Positions 48,824-57,145 of a stretch of DNA of 64,000 nucleotides are shown here, in pieces. The position numbers and the translations under genes are program-made. The notes below the pieces were generated by a model. That model searched no databases. It was not told the origin of the DNA and saw only the letters and a list, made by a program, of their open reading frames with translations. The number at the start of each line of letters is the position of its first letter. The stretch's first letter is position 1. The stretch spans positions 1 to 64,000 of the forward strand of contig DHGP01000033.1 of NCBI GenBank assembly GCA_002402825.1, given 5' to 3'. The DNA comes from Firmicutes bacterium UBA4795 (GTDB taxonomy: Bacteria > Bacillota > Desulfotomaculia > Desulfotomaculales > Nap2-2B).

Positions 48824-49201
48824 ATGGCGCAGGGGTTATTTGGCACGGCGATAAACTGTATGGACGGCCGGGTGCAGTTGCCCGTAAATGAGTATTTAAA
48901 AAGAAACTACCAGGTTGATTTTATAGACACTATTACTGAACCAGGCCCGGTAAAAGTATTAGCCGATAAACAAGCCGGAATAGATTCAATTCACCAAAGG
49001 GTAAAGATTTCGGTGGAAGCCCACGGCTCAAAATTAATTGCGGTGGTAGCGCATTACGATTGTGCCGGTAACCCGGTATCTAAAGAAGCCCAATTAAAGC
49101 AGTTAAATTCCGCCCTTGAAACTATTCGTAAGTGGAATTATAATGTAAAATGTATTGGTTTGTGGGTGGATGAAAATTGGCAGGTTGTTCCTGTAATGTA
49201 A
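48824..49201 (+). CDS. Small beta-carbonic-anhydrase-like protein
   Basis: A 125-residue protein with C12-x-D14-x-R16 (NCMDGRVQLPV) and H77-x-x-C80 (AHYDCAGNP), the zinc and gate residues of beta-carbonic anhydrases, in a much shorter chain. The frame is open further upstream through the acs terminator, but ATG 48824 with AGAGGAGG is the right start. It could hydrate carbon dioxide or be a zinc protein of other role; the short length makes the activity uncertain. Confidence 0.7.
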   Translation: MAQGLFGTAINCMDGRVQLPVNEYLKRNYQVDFIDTITEPGPVKVLADKQAGIDSIHQRVKISVEAHGSKLIAVVAHYDCAGNPVSKEAQLKQLNSALETIRKWNYNVKCIGLWVDENWQVVPVM

Positions 49202-49293
49202 ATTTAAAAAGGGGGTGATGATTAGCGGTTCTTATACCTAAGGTTTTTAAAAAGAGGGGTTAAAACAAGTCAGTTTAATAGGAGGTGTAGGTT

Positions 49294-50532
49294 TTGGCGG
49301 AAGACGTAAAATTATTTGGGATGAAAGCGGAAAACGGACGCTGGGTGTTTGTAATTTTAGGTCTTATTATTAATCTTTGTTTAGGTAGTATTTATGCCTG
49401 GAGTGTATTTAGAAAACCATTGGAAAAGCTTTTTAGCGTTGGCGCAACCGAAAGTTTACTGCCCTTTATTATTTTTCTAGCCTTTTTTGCAGTTTTAATG
49501 CCTATAACGGGACCTTTTCTGGATAAGTATGGCCCAAGGTTGTTTACCATTATAGGCGGTATTATCGTGGGTATAGGCTGGATTTTAGGCGGTAAAGCCG
49601 GCAGCATGACCCAACTGGCTATTTATTACGGCGTTATTGGAGGAATTGGCGTAGGAATAACTTATAACTGTCCTATTGGCGTCGTGGGCCGGTGGTTTCC
49701 TGACCGCCGGGGTTTAGCCGTAGGGTTAACTGTTCTGGGATTTGGAATTTCGGCTTTAATAACGGCTCCTCTAGCCCGTTCTTTAATTGCCAGTAACGGT
49801 CCACTGGCCACCTTACTTTATTTAGGGATTGCCTTTTTAATTATTATTGTTATTTTGGGTATCCCCTTAAAGTTTCCTCCGGCCGGATGGAAACCAGCCG
49901 GTTGGACACCGCCTTCGGCGGCAGTAGCTACAAAGGATCTTAAGGCAGGGGAAATGTTGTCCACCGGTAGTTTTTACGGCTTATGGCTTTGCTATATTAT
50001 TGGCACTTTAGCTGGCTTAATGGCCATTGGGGTGTCCAGTTCAGTAGGGCAGGAGCTTTTTAAACTAAGTGCGGCTACGGCGGCTTTGTATGTAGCAATA
50101 TTTGCTGTTTTTAACGGTATTGGGCGGCCCATTTTTGGTTACCTGGTGGATAAAATAAATGCTCGCAATGCAGCTTTAATAAGTTTTGTTATTATTTTTA
50201 TCGCGGCTATTTTACTGGGTAAGTTTTCCGGGGCAGCTTCCTCTACGCTCTACCTGGTTTGTTTTTGTGGTCTCTGGCTTTGTTTGGGAGGATGGCTGGC
50301 CATTGCTCCGGCAGCTACCGGGGCTTATTTTGGCACTAAATTTTACGGCCCTAATTACGGGTTAGTTTTTACGGCCTATGGAATTGGAGCTATAATTGGT
50401 AATTTACTGGCCGGCCGCTTGCGTGATATAACGGGTAGTTACGAATCCGTTTTCTTTCCTTGGGTAACTATTTTAGCGGTAGTTGGTTTTATTATTGCCT
50501 TACTGTTAATGCGTCCGCCAAAGAAGGCATAA
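49294..50532 (+). CDS. MFS transporter, oxalate/formate antiporter (OFA) family
   Basis: A 412-residue protein with 12 predicted membrane helices. The N-terminal NLCLGSIYAWSVFRKPLEK and GGIGVGITYNCPIGVVGRWFPDRRGLAVGL are OFA-family signatures. Members carry small carboxylates (oxalate, formate, pyruvate, possibly acetate or lactate). The start is TTG 49294 after AGGAGGTG. Its place between acs and the deacetylase-like gene suggests monocarboxylate exchange linked to acetate use. Confidence 0.88.
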   Translation: MAEDVKLFGMKAENGRWVFVILGLIINLCLGSIYAWSVFRKPLEKLFSVGATESLLPFIIFLAFFAVLMPITGPFLDKYGPRLFTIIGGIIVGIGWILGGKAGSMTQLAIYYGVIGGIGVGITYNCPIGVVGRWFPDRRGLAVGLTVLGFGISALITAPLARSLIASNGPLATLLYLGIAFLIIIVILGIPLKFPPAGWKPAGWTPPSAAVATKDLKAGEMLSTGSFYGLWLCYIIGTLAGLMAIGVSSSVGQELFKLSAATAALYVAIFAVFNGIGRPIFGYLVDKINARNAALISFVIIFIAAILLGKFSGAASSTLYLVCFCGLWLCLGGWLAIAPAATGAYFGTKFYGPNYGLVFTAYGIGAIIGNLLAGRLRDITGSYESVFFPWVTILAVVGFIIALLLMRPPKKA

Positions 50533-50585
50533 AGTTACGGCAACAGGGGTAAAAATACCCAAAATAAAAGGCCAGGAGGGGGAAA

Positions 50586-51437
50586 ATGCAGACAGGTGTT
50601 TTTTTCCATCCTATCTTTAGCCAAAAGAGTTGGCCGGTAATGGGGGACAAATTTAAAAGGTTTCCCGGGGCCATGACCGGTTCTTTAAAGCTTCCGGAGG
50701 TAGAATTAATTGAGCCACGTATGGTTACAGAAGAACTTTTACTTAAAGTCCACGACCCAAAATATATACAGCAAGTAAAAAAACAATGGTATTATGAAGG
50801 AGCAGCACTATCGGTAGGTGGATGTGTAGAAGCAATAGAAAGAGTATGGCGGGGAGAGTTGAGCAACGCCTTGGTATTTAATGTGGCAGCAGGACATCAC
50901 GCCAGTCCTGCTTCAGCCTGGGGAGGAACATATATTTCCGATACCGGACCGGCCGTGGCTAATTTGGAAGATAAATTTGGTTTGGTAAAGGTGGCTATTT
51001 TAGATACTGATAGTCACCATGGCGACGGAACGCGGGCAATGGTTAAGGGAAAAATGAATATCCTCCACGTATGTTTTTGTAGTCAAAATGATTCTTTAGA
51101 GCAGGGAACAAAGATAGATGTAGATGTAGGATGGCGTACTGACGATACCACTTATTTAAATAAAGTACGCCAAACCTTCTTTCCTTTGGTGGAGAGTTAT
51201 AAACCGGGTATTATTCTGCACCTTTTGGGCCACGATACCTGCCAGGGAGACTATGGTGACCGGGGCTTGAGTCTGGATTTTTTTCTCTGGCTGGTAAAAG
51301 AAGTTAAAGAAGTTGCTCAACGGGTATGTAACGGAAAATATGTTGTGGTTACCTTAGGGGGAGCACGGACTGATGTGGCGGAGTATATTTTCCCTCAAAT
51401 TATCCGCCTTCTGGCCACCGAAGAAAAATTAAAATAA
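50586..51437 (+). CDS. Histone-deacetylase-superfamily protein (AcuC-like) with altered active site
   Basis: A 283-residue arginase/deacetylase-fold protein. The His pair GHH (H104, H105), the zinc ligands D140-x-D142-x-H144 (DTDSHHGDG) and a later Asp (D217, GHDTCQGD) are present. The segment that normally reads GGGY, with the catalytic tyrosine, is TLGGARTD here, so the tyrosine is missing. In bacilli AcuC deacetylates acetyl-CoA synthetase, and this gene is three genes after acs. It may act on acetyl-lysine or on small acetylated amines. Confidence 0.8.
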   Translation: MQTGVFFHPIFSQKSWPVMGDKFKRFPGAMTGSLKLPEVELIEPRMVTEELLLKVHDPKYIQQVKKQWYYEGAALSVGGCVEAIERVWRGELSNALVFNVAAGHHASPASAWGGTYISDTGPAVANLEDKFGLVKVAILDTDSHHGDGTRAMVKGKMNILHVCFCSQNDSLEQGTKIDVDVGWRTDDTTYLNKVRQTFFPLVESYKPGIILHLLGHDTCQGDYGDRGLSLDFFLWLVKEVKEVAQRVCNGKYVVVTLGGARTDVAEYIFPQIIRLLATEEKLK

Positions 51438-51454
51438 AAAAATAAATATTCATC

Positions 51455-51484
51455 TTGTCAAAATAGCTGAACTTGTGCTAAAAT
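51455..51484 (+). promoter_or_regulatory. Promoter of the 6S RNA gene
   Basis: TTGTCA (51455-51460) and TAAAAT (51479-51484) are 18 bases apart; the transcript would start near 51491. Confidence 0.5.
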
Positions 51485-51490
51485 TTAATT

Positions 51491-51731
51491 GAAAGAAAAA
51501 ACCCTGCGGTGTACGTAATTACTTTGAAGTTTTGAACCAACAGTTATTAAAGAGGAGCCCGAACTCTGTCATTGGCTTGCAGGACTCTTCGTTAGAAGAG
51601 GAAGCAAAAAAATGGCAGGTAGGCACCCGCCTGTGGAGAGCAGGTTCAAGAAACTTTGTGGTAAATTACGGCACAAGCGGGGATTTCTTTAAGGTTAAAA
51701 AGCACGTCTGAAAAAGGCGTGCTTTTTTAGT
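51491..51731 (+). ncRNA. ssrS: 6S RNA (SsrS/BsrA-like)
   Basis: This region has no protein frame but is bounded by a promoter and a strong terminator (AAAAAGCACG at 51697 with CGTGCTTTTTT). Its ends pair: CCCTGCGGTGTACGTAATTAC near the 5' end with GGTAAATTACGGCACA and GCGGGG near 51660-51682. Inside, TTTGAAG-TTTTGAACC pairs with GGTTCAAG-AAACTTTG, leaving a large central bubble. That architecture mimics an open promoter as 6S RNA does to bind sigma-A RNA polymerase. The setting upstream of the cysteine desulfurase and alaS genes resembles the bsrA neighbourhood in B. subtilis. Confidence 0.72.
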
Positions 51732-51820
51732 TAGACTTGATTATTTAACTAGAAAAATGACCATACTATTAACAAGTAGAAAATAAAAAAACAGGTATAA
51801 AATAGTAATGGAGGGATATT

Positions 51821-52093
51821 ATGACAGACATTGGGATTAAAGAATTTTTTGTGAAAGCAAGCAACCGTTTACCTGATGAGGCAGAAAGGGTCCTTAAAGC
51901 ACTAGTTGAGGAAGGAAGTATGAATAAAGAAGAACTTTCCTTAACGGCTAGGGTAAAACGGGCTGTACTTGACCATATCATTATGCAGCTTTACGCCTTG
52001 GGACTGGTAGAGGTATCAACGGAAGGAAAAAGTAAAATTTGCAGTTTAACAAAATTAGGAAATGATTTTATTTACTTAGTCAAAGCCGGGTAA
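51821..52093 (+). CDS. Small winged-helix-like protein
   Basis: A 90-residue protein with the order helix-helix-turn-helix-wing (EAERVLKALVEEG, NKEELSLTARVKRAVLDHIIMQLYALGLVEVS). It looks like a DNA-binding winged helix, perhaps a regulator. GGAGGGAT precedes the ATG. The family is unknown. It stands between 6S RNA and the cysteine desulfurase gene, where bacilli have cymR, but it does not resemble CymR (Rrf2). Confidence 0.6.
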   Translation: MTDIGIKEFFVKASNRLPDEAERVLKALVEEGSMNKEELSLTARVKRAVLDHIIMQLYALGLVEVSTEGKSKICSLTKLGNDFIYLVKAG

Positions 52094-52223
52094 AAACTAC
52101 CCGGCGATTTTCTACCGCCTGATAAGTACATAATAACCTAAATATCATAATATGCCCTGAAAACCTTTTCTGACTACATCCTACCGGCCGTTAATTGCTG
52201 ATTGTTGACCGCTGAGGGCAGGG

Positions 52224-52252
52224 TTGACGATTTTTCTATAATATGCTAGGGT
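52224..52252 (+). promoter_or_regulatory. Candidate promoter for the cysteine desulfurase gene
   Basis: TTGACG (52224-52229) is followed after 17 bases by TAGGGT (52247-52252); the -10 is weak. Confidence 0.35.
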
Positions 52253-52286
52253 AAAGTTAAAATTAGGATAAAGTCAGGGGGGAGAA

Positions 52287-53438
52287 ATGGTGTCTAAAAT
52301 TTATTTTGACCATAGTGCTACCACCCCGGTTCACCCGGAGGCAGTAATCGAGTTGTACCGGTTTTTGACCGATAATTTTGGCAATCCTACCAGTTTACAC
52401 TACTTTGGGCGGCGGGCACGTAAAGCAGTTGAAGAAGCCAGAGAAAAAGTTGCTTTAGCCATTGGTGCTTTAGATAAAGAAATTATTTTTACCAGCGGAG
52501 GGACCGAGGCAGACAATATGGCCATCCATGGTCTGGCTTACGCTAACCGCCACCGGGGTAACCATATTATTACTTCAGCAGTGGAACATCATGCGGTGCT
52601 TAATACCGTAAAGGCTTTAACCAAAGAAGGTTTTACGGTTAGTATTTTACCGGTGGACAGGTACGGTAGGATAAATGTTAATGACGTTGCCACCGCTATC
52701 ACAGACAAAACAATTTTTATAACTATAATGCATGCTAATAATGAAGTAGGCACAATTATGCCTCTGGCGGAAATTGGACGGCTGGCTAAAGAAAGAGGCG
52801 TTTATTTTCATACTGACGCCGTCCAAAGTTTTGGCAAAATTCCGGTTCGGGTGGATGACCTGGGGGTTGACCTTTTATCAATTTCCGGGCATAAAATTTA
52901 CGGCCCCAAAGGGATTGGTGCTTTATACCTTCGCTCAAAGACACGGTGGGAACAAACTTTATTTCACGGTGGGGCACAGGAACAACTACGGCGCGCGGGG
53001 ACCGAAAATACCCCGGGAATTGTTGCTTTAGGTAAAGTGGCCGAAATAGCAGTAAATGAGCTAGAACAGGAAGCAAACCGTTTAATTAAATTGAGGGATA
53101 AATTAATTAAGGGCATAACCCAAAAAATAAAAGGTGCTTATTTAACCGGTCATCCAACCGAACGCTTGCCTAACCACGCCAGCTTTTGTTTTGAATTTAT
53201 GGAGGGCGAATCTTTATTGTTAAGTCTAGACCAAAAAGGAATTGCTGCTTCCAGCGGTGCGGCCTGTACCGCCGGTTCCTTAGAGCCTTCCCACGTTTTA
53301 ACGGCTATGGGCATTCCTCCTGAAATAGCTCATAATTCTTTACGACTTTCCCTGGGTAGGGACAATACAGCGTTGGAAGTAGAGCATTTTCTAGAAGTAT
53401 TCTCCTCTATAACCGAAGAGCTTCAGGTTAATTCCTAA
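52287..53438 (+). CDS. iscS: Cysteine desulfurase (IscS/NifS family)
   Basis: A 383-residue PLP enzyme that takes sulfur from cysteine for Fe-S clusters or tRNA thiolation. YFDHSATTPVHPEA, TSGGTEADNMAI, SGHKIYGPKG (K203 holds PLP) and SSGAACTAGSLEPSH (C327, persulfide cysteine) are all intact. In bacilli the gene at this locus (yrvO) is followed by mnmA; here a zinc-ribbon gene and alaS follow instead, and no iscU or mnmA is visible. Confidence 0.93.
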   Translation: MVSKIYFDHSATTPVHPEAVIELYRFLTDNFGNPTSLHYFGRRARKAVEEAREKVALAIGALDKEIIFTSGGTEADNMAIHGLAYANRHRGNHIITSAVEHHAVLNTVKALTKEGFTVSILPVDRYGRINVNDVATAITDKTIFITIMHANNEVGTIMPLAEIGRLAKERGVYFHTDAVQSFGKIPVRVDDLGVDLLSISGHKIYGPKGIGALYLRSKTRWEQTLFHGGAQEQLRRAGTENTPGIVALGKVAEIAVNELEQEANRLIKLRDKLIKGITQKIKGAYLTGHPTERLPNHASFCFEFMEGESLLLSLDQKGIAASSGAACTAGSLEPSHVLTAMGIPPEIAHNSLRLSLGRDNTALEVEHFLEVFSSITEELQVNS

Positions 53439-53543
53439 TTAAGCGACAGAGGAATTAAGGCAAGAATAATCTTGCTTGATTTTAAGGGCATGTATTTTTT
53501 AAATAAAGTTGGGGTATGCTCAAAATAAAGGAGGCTACAAAGA

Positions 53544-53705
53544 ATGAATTGTCCGGTTTGCAAAGGCAAGGTTACCGGAAGGGTAGGCTTAAACCAGTAT
53601 TATTGTTGGGATTGTTGTGTAGAATTCCGCATGCTTAAAGAAGGAGTTCAGGTTAATGAAATTAAAGAAGATGGTAGTTTAGCCGTTTTTGGACTTCAAA
53701 AATAA
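53544..53705 (+). CDS. 53-residue zinc-ribbon protein
   Basis: A short protein, MNCPVCKGKVTGRVGLNQYY then CWDCCVEF, with two CxxC knuckles that should bind one zinc. AAGGAGG lies eight bases before the ATG, and the frame closes with TAA at 53703. It is too short for usual ORF thresholds. Family unknown; similar two-knuckle proteins are common near tRNA synthetase genes in Clostridia, but I cannot name one. Confidence 0.7.
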   Translation: MNCPVCKGKVTGRVGLNQYYCWDCCVEFRMLKEGVQVNEIKEDGSLAVFGLQK

Positions 53706-53739
53706 AATAATTTAATTAGTTTTTGGAGGTGAAGGTATA

Positions 53740-53931
53740 GTGAGCCGGGTCTTCTGGCGCAGCGCGGTTGCGGCAGGAATATTGGGATTAATTGCGGCCA
53801 GATTATTAACGCGTCCCACCCGTCAAACCAGGAAAAATTGGCTGGAAATAGTTGATTCCTCCCGGGCCAAATTAGTAAAACAAAGGGTGGTTAAAGAACT
53901 AAATAAAATTATCGCTAATCTAGTGAAATAA
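53740..53931 (+). CDS. Small single-helix membrane protein
   Basis: A 63-residue protein with one hydrophobic N-terminal helix (about 5-24, WRSAVAAGILGLIAARLL) and a basic helical tail. It starts at GTG 53740 with TGGAGGTG upstream. Function is unknown. It follows the zinc-ribbon gene by 34 bases. Confidence 0.6.
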   Translation: MSRVFWRSAVAAGILGLIAARLLTRPTRQTRKNWLEIVDSSRAKLVKQRVVKELNKIIANLVK

Positions 53932-53969
53932 ACAATTAAACCAAATTCTAGCTTGCCTATCTTAAAGGC

Positions 53970-53999
53970 TTGACACTATTAGTTTGCGTTAGGTATAAT
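53970..53999 (+). promoter_or_regulatory. Promoter of alaS
   Basis: TTGACA (53970-53975) and TATAAT (53994-53999) are separated by 18 bases. The leader to alaS is about 35 nt, too short for a T-box. Confidence 0.65.
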
Positions 54000-54041
54000 T
54001 AGGCTAAACCACCAATTGGGAAAGATTAAGGGGGTTTTAGT

Positions 54042-56684
54042 CTGACGGGTAAAGAGATTAGAACAAAATTTTTACGGTTTTTTAAAGAAAAGGGGCACCG
54101 TATTTTACCCAGCGCTCCCCTCATTCCGGCTAATGACCCCAGTATTTTGTGGACCGCCGCGGGTATGGTGCCTTTTAAGCCTTATTTTACCGGGACGCTT
54201 AAGCCTGAGACATTAAGGATAGCTACCTGTCAAAAATGCTTACGGACGCAAGATATTGAGGCCGTAGGTCATAGTGCCCGTCACCATACTTTTTTTGAAA
54301 TGTTGGGCAATTTTTCTTTTGGTGATTATTTCAAAAAAGAAGCTATTATTTGGGCGTGGGAATTTGTTACCAGGGTATTGGTTATTCCGGCCGATAAATT
54401 ATGGGTTAGTATTTATCAGGATGATGACGAAGCCTTTGATTTATGGCGCCAGGAAGTTGGAATTTCCACCGCGCGAATTGTACGGCTGGGAAAAGAAAAT
54501 AATTTTTGGGAAATTGGTACCGGGCCCTGCGGCCCGTGTTCAGAAATATATGTTGATTTAGGTGAGGATTATGGTTGTAGTGAAAAACACTGTCAGGTAG
54601 GCTGTGAGTGCGATCGTTTTTTGGAAATCTGGAATCTGGTGTTTATTCAGTATTACCGTGATGAAGAAAATAATTACCACCCCTTGCAAGTCAAAGGAAT
54701 AGATACGGGAATGGGTCTTGAACGGGTAGCCCAAGTTAAGCAAGGTGTGGACAACAGCTATGGTACCGATTTATTTCGCGAAATTATTGACTTTGAGCAA
54801 AAGCTAAGCGGGGTAAGGTATGGCGCGGATTCAAGAAGTGACCGGGCGTTAAGAATAATCGCCGACCACTGCCGGGCTATAACCTTTGCCCTGGCGGATG
54901 GGGCTGTTCCTTCTAATGAAGGAAGAGGTTATGTTTTAAGACGTTTGCTGCGGCGAGCGCTTACTTTTGGGCGAAACTTAAATTTGACCGAACCATTTCT
55001 GGACAAGATAGCGGAAGTGGTTATTAAGCAAATGGCGGATACCTATCCGGAATTAACAGCCAACAAAAAACAAATCTTGCGGGTAATAAATACAGAGGAG
55101 GAACGTTTTAGTGAAACACTGGCTTTAGGAACAGATATTTTAAACCGGGTAATTGAAGATGTTCGCCGCGCTAAACAAACAGTTATTACGGGCGAAGATG
55201 CTTTCCGGCTTTACGATACTTATGGCTTTCCTTTAGAGTTGACCATTGAGGTTGCTGCGGAAGAAAATTTAACGGTTGACGAAGAAGGTTTTAAACTGGC
55301 CATGGAGAAACAGCGGCAAAGGGCCCGGGAGGCCAGGTCAAAGACAGATTATTTACCGGCCAAAGAAGCTTTATATAAAACTGTGCGGGAGCGCTATGGG
55401 GAAACAAAATTTGTAGGCTACGACCGGTTGGTTGGACAAGCGTGCATCTTGGCCATAATTAAGGATGACCGGCAGGCTACGGAAGCACTAGAAGGAGAAG
55501 AGGTAGAAGTTATTTTAAGCTCTACTCCCTGTTATGCTGAGGCGGGCGGGCAGGTAGCTGATATAGCCTTAATTACGGCGGAAGACCTGGTGGTAGAAGT
55601 GCTAGACGTCACCAGGCCGGTGGAAGGGCTGTATGTTCATACGGGTAAAATTAAAAGCGGAAAGTTAAAAGAAAATTTTCAAGTTACCGTAGAAGTAAAT
55701 GCCGAGCGCCGCCAAAATGTTAGCCGTAACCATTCGGCTACCCATATACTCCAAGGGGCTTTAAAAAAAATATTGGGTAATCATGTGCAGCAAGCTGGCT
55801 CTTTGGTAGAACCAGAGCGGTTACGTTTTGACTTTACTCATTATACCGCTATAACCCCGGAACAATTGCGTCAAATTGAAGAAACTGTTAACCAGGTAGT
55901 GTGGGATAATTTTCCGGTAGAAACTTTTCTAACTTCTTTGGAAAACGCTCAAAATATGGGGGCTACCGCCTTATTTGGAGAAAAATACGGCGAACAGGTA
56001 CGGGTGGTGAAAATGGGTGCCTTTAGTTTAGAGCTTTGCGGAGGCACCCACCTTAAATCTACCGGTGAAATCAGTATTTTTAAAATAATTAGCGAAAGCA
56101 GCATCGGGGCAGGTTTAAGGCGAATAGAAGCCGTTACCGGAAGCGAAGCGTGGCGCTATTTTAAAGCACAGGAAGAATTAATGGCGGAAGCTGGCCGTTT
56201 GCTTAAAGTTGCCCCGGAAGAAGTACTTATACGTCTGGCTAACCTGGTCAAGGAAATAAAAGATTTAGAACGTGAAAATACAAAGTTAAAGGCCAGGCTG
56301 ACCCGTTATGAGACCCAAATTCTTTTGGAACAGGTAATGGATTTTAACGGGGTGAAAATTTTAACCGCACAAACCTCGGCTCAAGATATGGACAGCTTGC
56401 GGACAATGGTGGATTTGCTTCGGGAACACCTGAAGCCGGGGGTAATTCTTTTAGGAAACGTGGTTGACGGGCGCGTAAATTTAGTAGCGGCCGTAACTGA
56501 AGATTTAACTAAACAGGGGCTTCACGCCGGTAAGTTGGTTAAAGAAGTAGCGCCTATTGTTGGCGGCGGCGGCGGCGGTCGCCCTGAAATGGCCCAGGCA
56601 GGAGGAAAGGATGCCGCGCGGCTGCAGGAGGCCTTAGACAAGGCTTACGGGATAGTAAAAAAGCAATTGAGAGGTGAGAGGTGA
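54042..56684 (+). CDS. alaS: Alanyl-tRNA synthetase starting at CTG
   Basis: An 880-residue class II synthetase. The aminoacylation domain includes HHTFFEMLGNFSFGDYFKKE; the editing domain includes HSATHILQGALK and ELCGGTHLKSTGEI; the C-Ala domain follows. Homology (TGKEIRTKFLRFFKEKGHRI) begins at CTG 54042, with TAA in frame 15 bases before and no ATG, GTG or TTG between. AAGGGGG lies seven bases before the CTG. A later TTG or ATG would cut off the conserved N-terminal catalytic helix. The last residues (RGER) and the stop are encoded by a dispersed repeat. Confidence 0.93.
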   Translation: MTGKEIRTKFLRFFKEKGHRILPSAPLIPANDPSILWTAAGMVPFKPYFTGTLKPETLRIATCQKCLRTQDIEAVGHSARHHTFFEMLGNFSFGDYFKKEAIIWAWEFVTRVLVIPADKLWVSIYQDDDEAFDLWRQEVGISTARIVRLGKENNFWEIGTGPCGPCSEIYVDLGEDYGCSEKHCQVGCECDRFLEIWNLVFIQYYRDEENNYHPLQVKGIDTGMGLERVAQVKQGVDNSYGTDLFREIIDFEQKLSGVRYGADSRSDRALRIIADHCRAITFALADGAVPSNEGRGYVLRRLLRRALTFGRNLNLTEPFLDKIAEVVIKQMADTYPELTANKKQILRVINTEEERFSETLALGTDILNRVIEDVRRAKQTVITGEDAFRLYDTYGFPLELTIEVAAEENLTVDEEGFKLAMEKQRQRAREARSKTDYLPAKEALYKTVRERYGETKFVGYDRLVGQACILAIIKDDRQATEALEGEEVEVILSSTPCYAEAGGQVADIALITAEDLVVEVLDVTRPVEGLYVHTGKIKSGKLKENFQVTVEVNAERRQNVSRNHSATHILQGALKKILGNHVQQAGSLVEPERLRFDFTHYTAITPEQLRQIEETVNQVVWDNFPVETFLTSLENAQNMGATALFGEKYGEQVRVVKMGAFSLELCGGTHLKSTGEISIFKIISESSIGAGLRRIEAVTGSEAWRYFKAQEELMAEAGRLLKVAPEEVLIRLANLVKEIKDLERENTKLKARLTRYETQILLEQVMDFNGVKILTAQTSAQDMDSLRTMVDLLREHLKPGVILLGNVVDGRVNLVAAVTEDLTKQGLHAGKLVKEVAPIVGGGGGGRPEMAQAGGKDAARLQEALDKAYGIVKKQLRGER

Positions 56685-56855
56685 GAGGTTAGAAGCGGGA
56701 ATAAGAAGGAGTTCAGCTTACGGGCAGACAGGATGCCTACCCTACTAGTGGTACAGGCTTCCAGCCTGTGGTTGTCGAATTTCTAACTTAAAATCTTATC
56801 TCCAACTTTTCACATCTCACTTCTCAATTAACCTCTCACCTCTCACATCTCAGAA
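56667..56855. repeat. Composite repeat between alaS and ireB
   Basis: A GAGAGGTGAGAGG unit starts inside the 3' end of alaS; a 17-bp arm TGAGAGGTGAGAGGTTA (56675-56691) has its exact complement at 56829-56845. Between them lie a GGATGCCTACCCTACT unit (from 56718) and the palindrome ACAGGCT-TCC-AGCCTGT (56753-56769). The same parts recur at 60426 and 61471, so it behaves like a mosaic mobile repeat. Confidence 0.75.
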
Positions 56856-56870
56856 AGGCGGAGAGATAAT

Positions 56871-57128
56871 TTGGGGCAGGATAATTTTGAGCAGACAGTT
56901 ATTTTTAAAGTTCAAGCCGAAGAGGCTAACCAAAAACACACCGTACTTTTAAAAGTGTACGCTGCTTTAAAGGAAAAGGGTTACCATCCGATTAACCAAC
57001 TGGTGGGCTATTTATTGTCCGGCGACCCGGCTTATATTACCAGTCACAACAACGCTAGAAGTTTAATTAAACGTTTTGAACGGGACGAAATTTTGGAAGA
57101 ATTGTTAAAAAATTATCTTGAAAAATAA
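56871..57128 (+). CDS. ireB: IreB family protein (UPF0297)
   Basis: An 85-residue protein matching the UPF0297 family ([48 protein letters not shown]). IreB is a small target of the PASTA Ser/Thr kinase in Enterococcus. TTG 56871 has GGCGGAGAG at proper distance. The alaS-ireB-ruvX order is conserved in Firmicutes. Confidence 0.93.
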   Translation: MGQDNFEQTVIFKVQAEEANQKHTVLLKVYAALKEKGYHPINQLVGYLLSGDPAYITSHNNARSLIKRFERDEILEELLKNYLEK

Positions 57129-57145
57129 AAAGGGGAAAGAATGTT

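Noticed and set aside
53932..54041. T-box riboswitch for alaS
   Set aside because: The leader after the promoter is only about 35 nt and no T-box sequence is seen.
54147..56684. alaS starting at 54147
   Set aside because: This would remove 35 conserved N-terminal residues; homology extends to CTG 54042.
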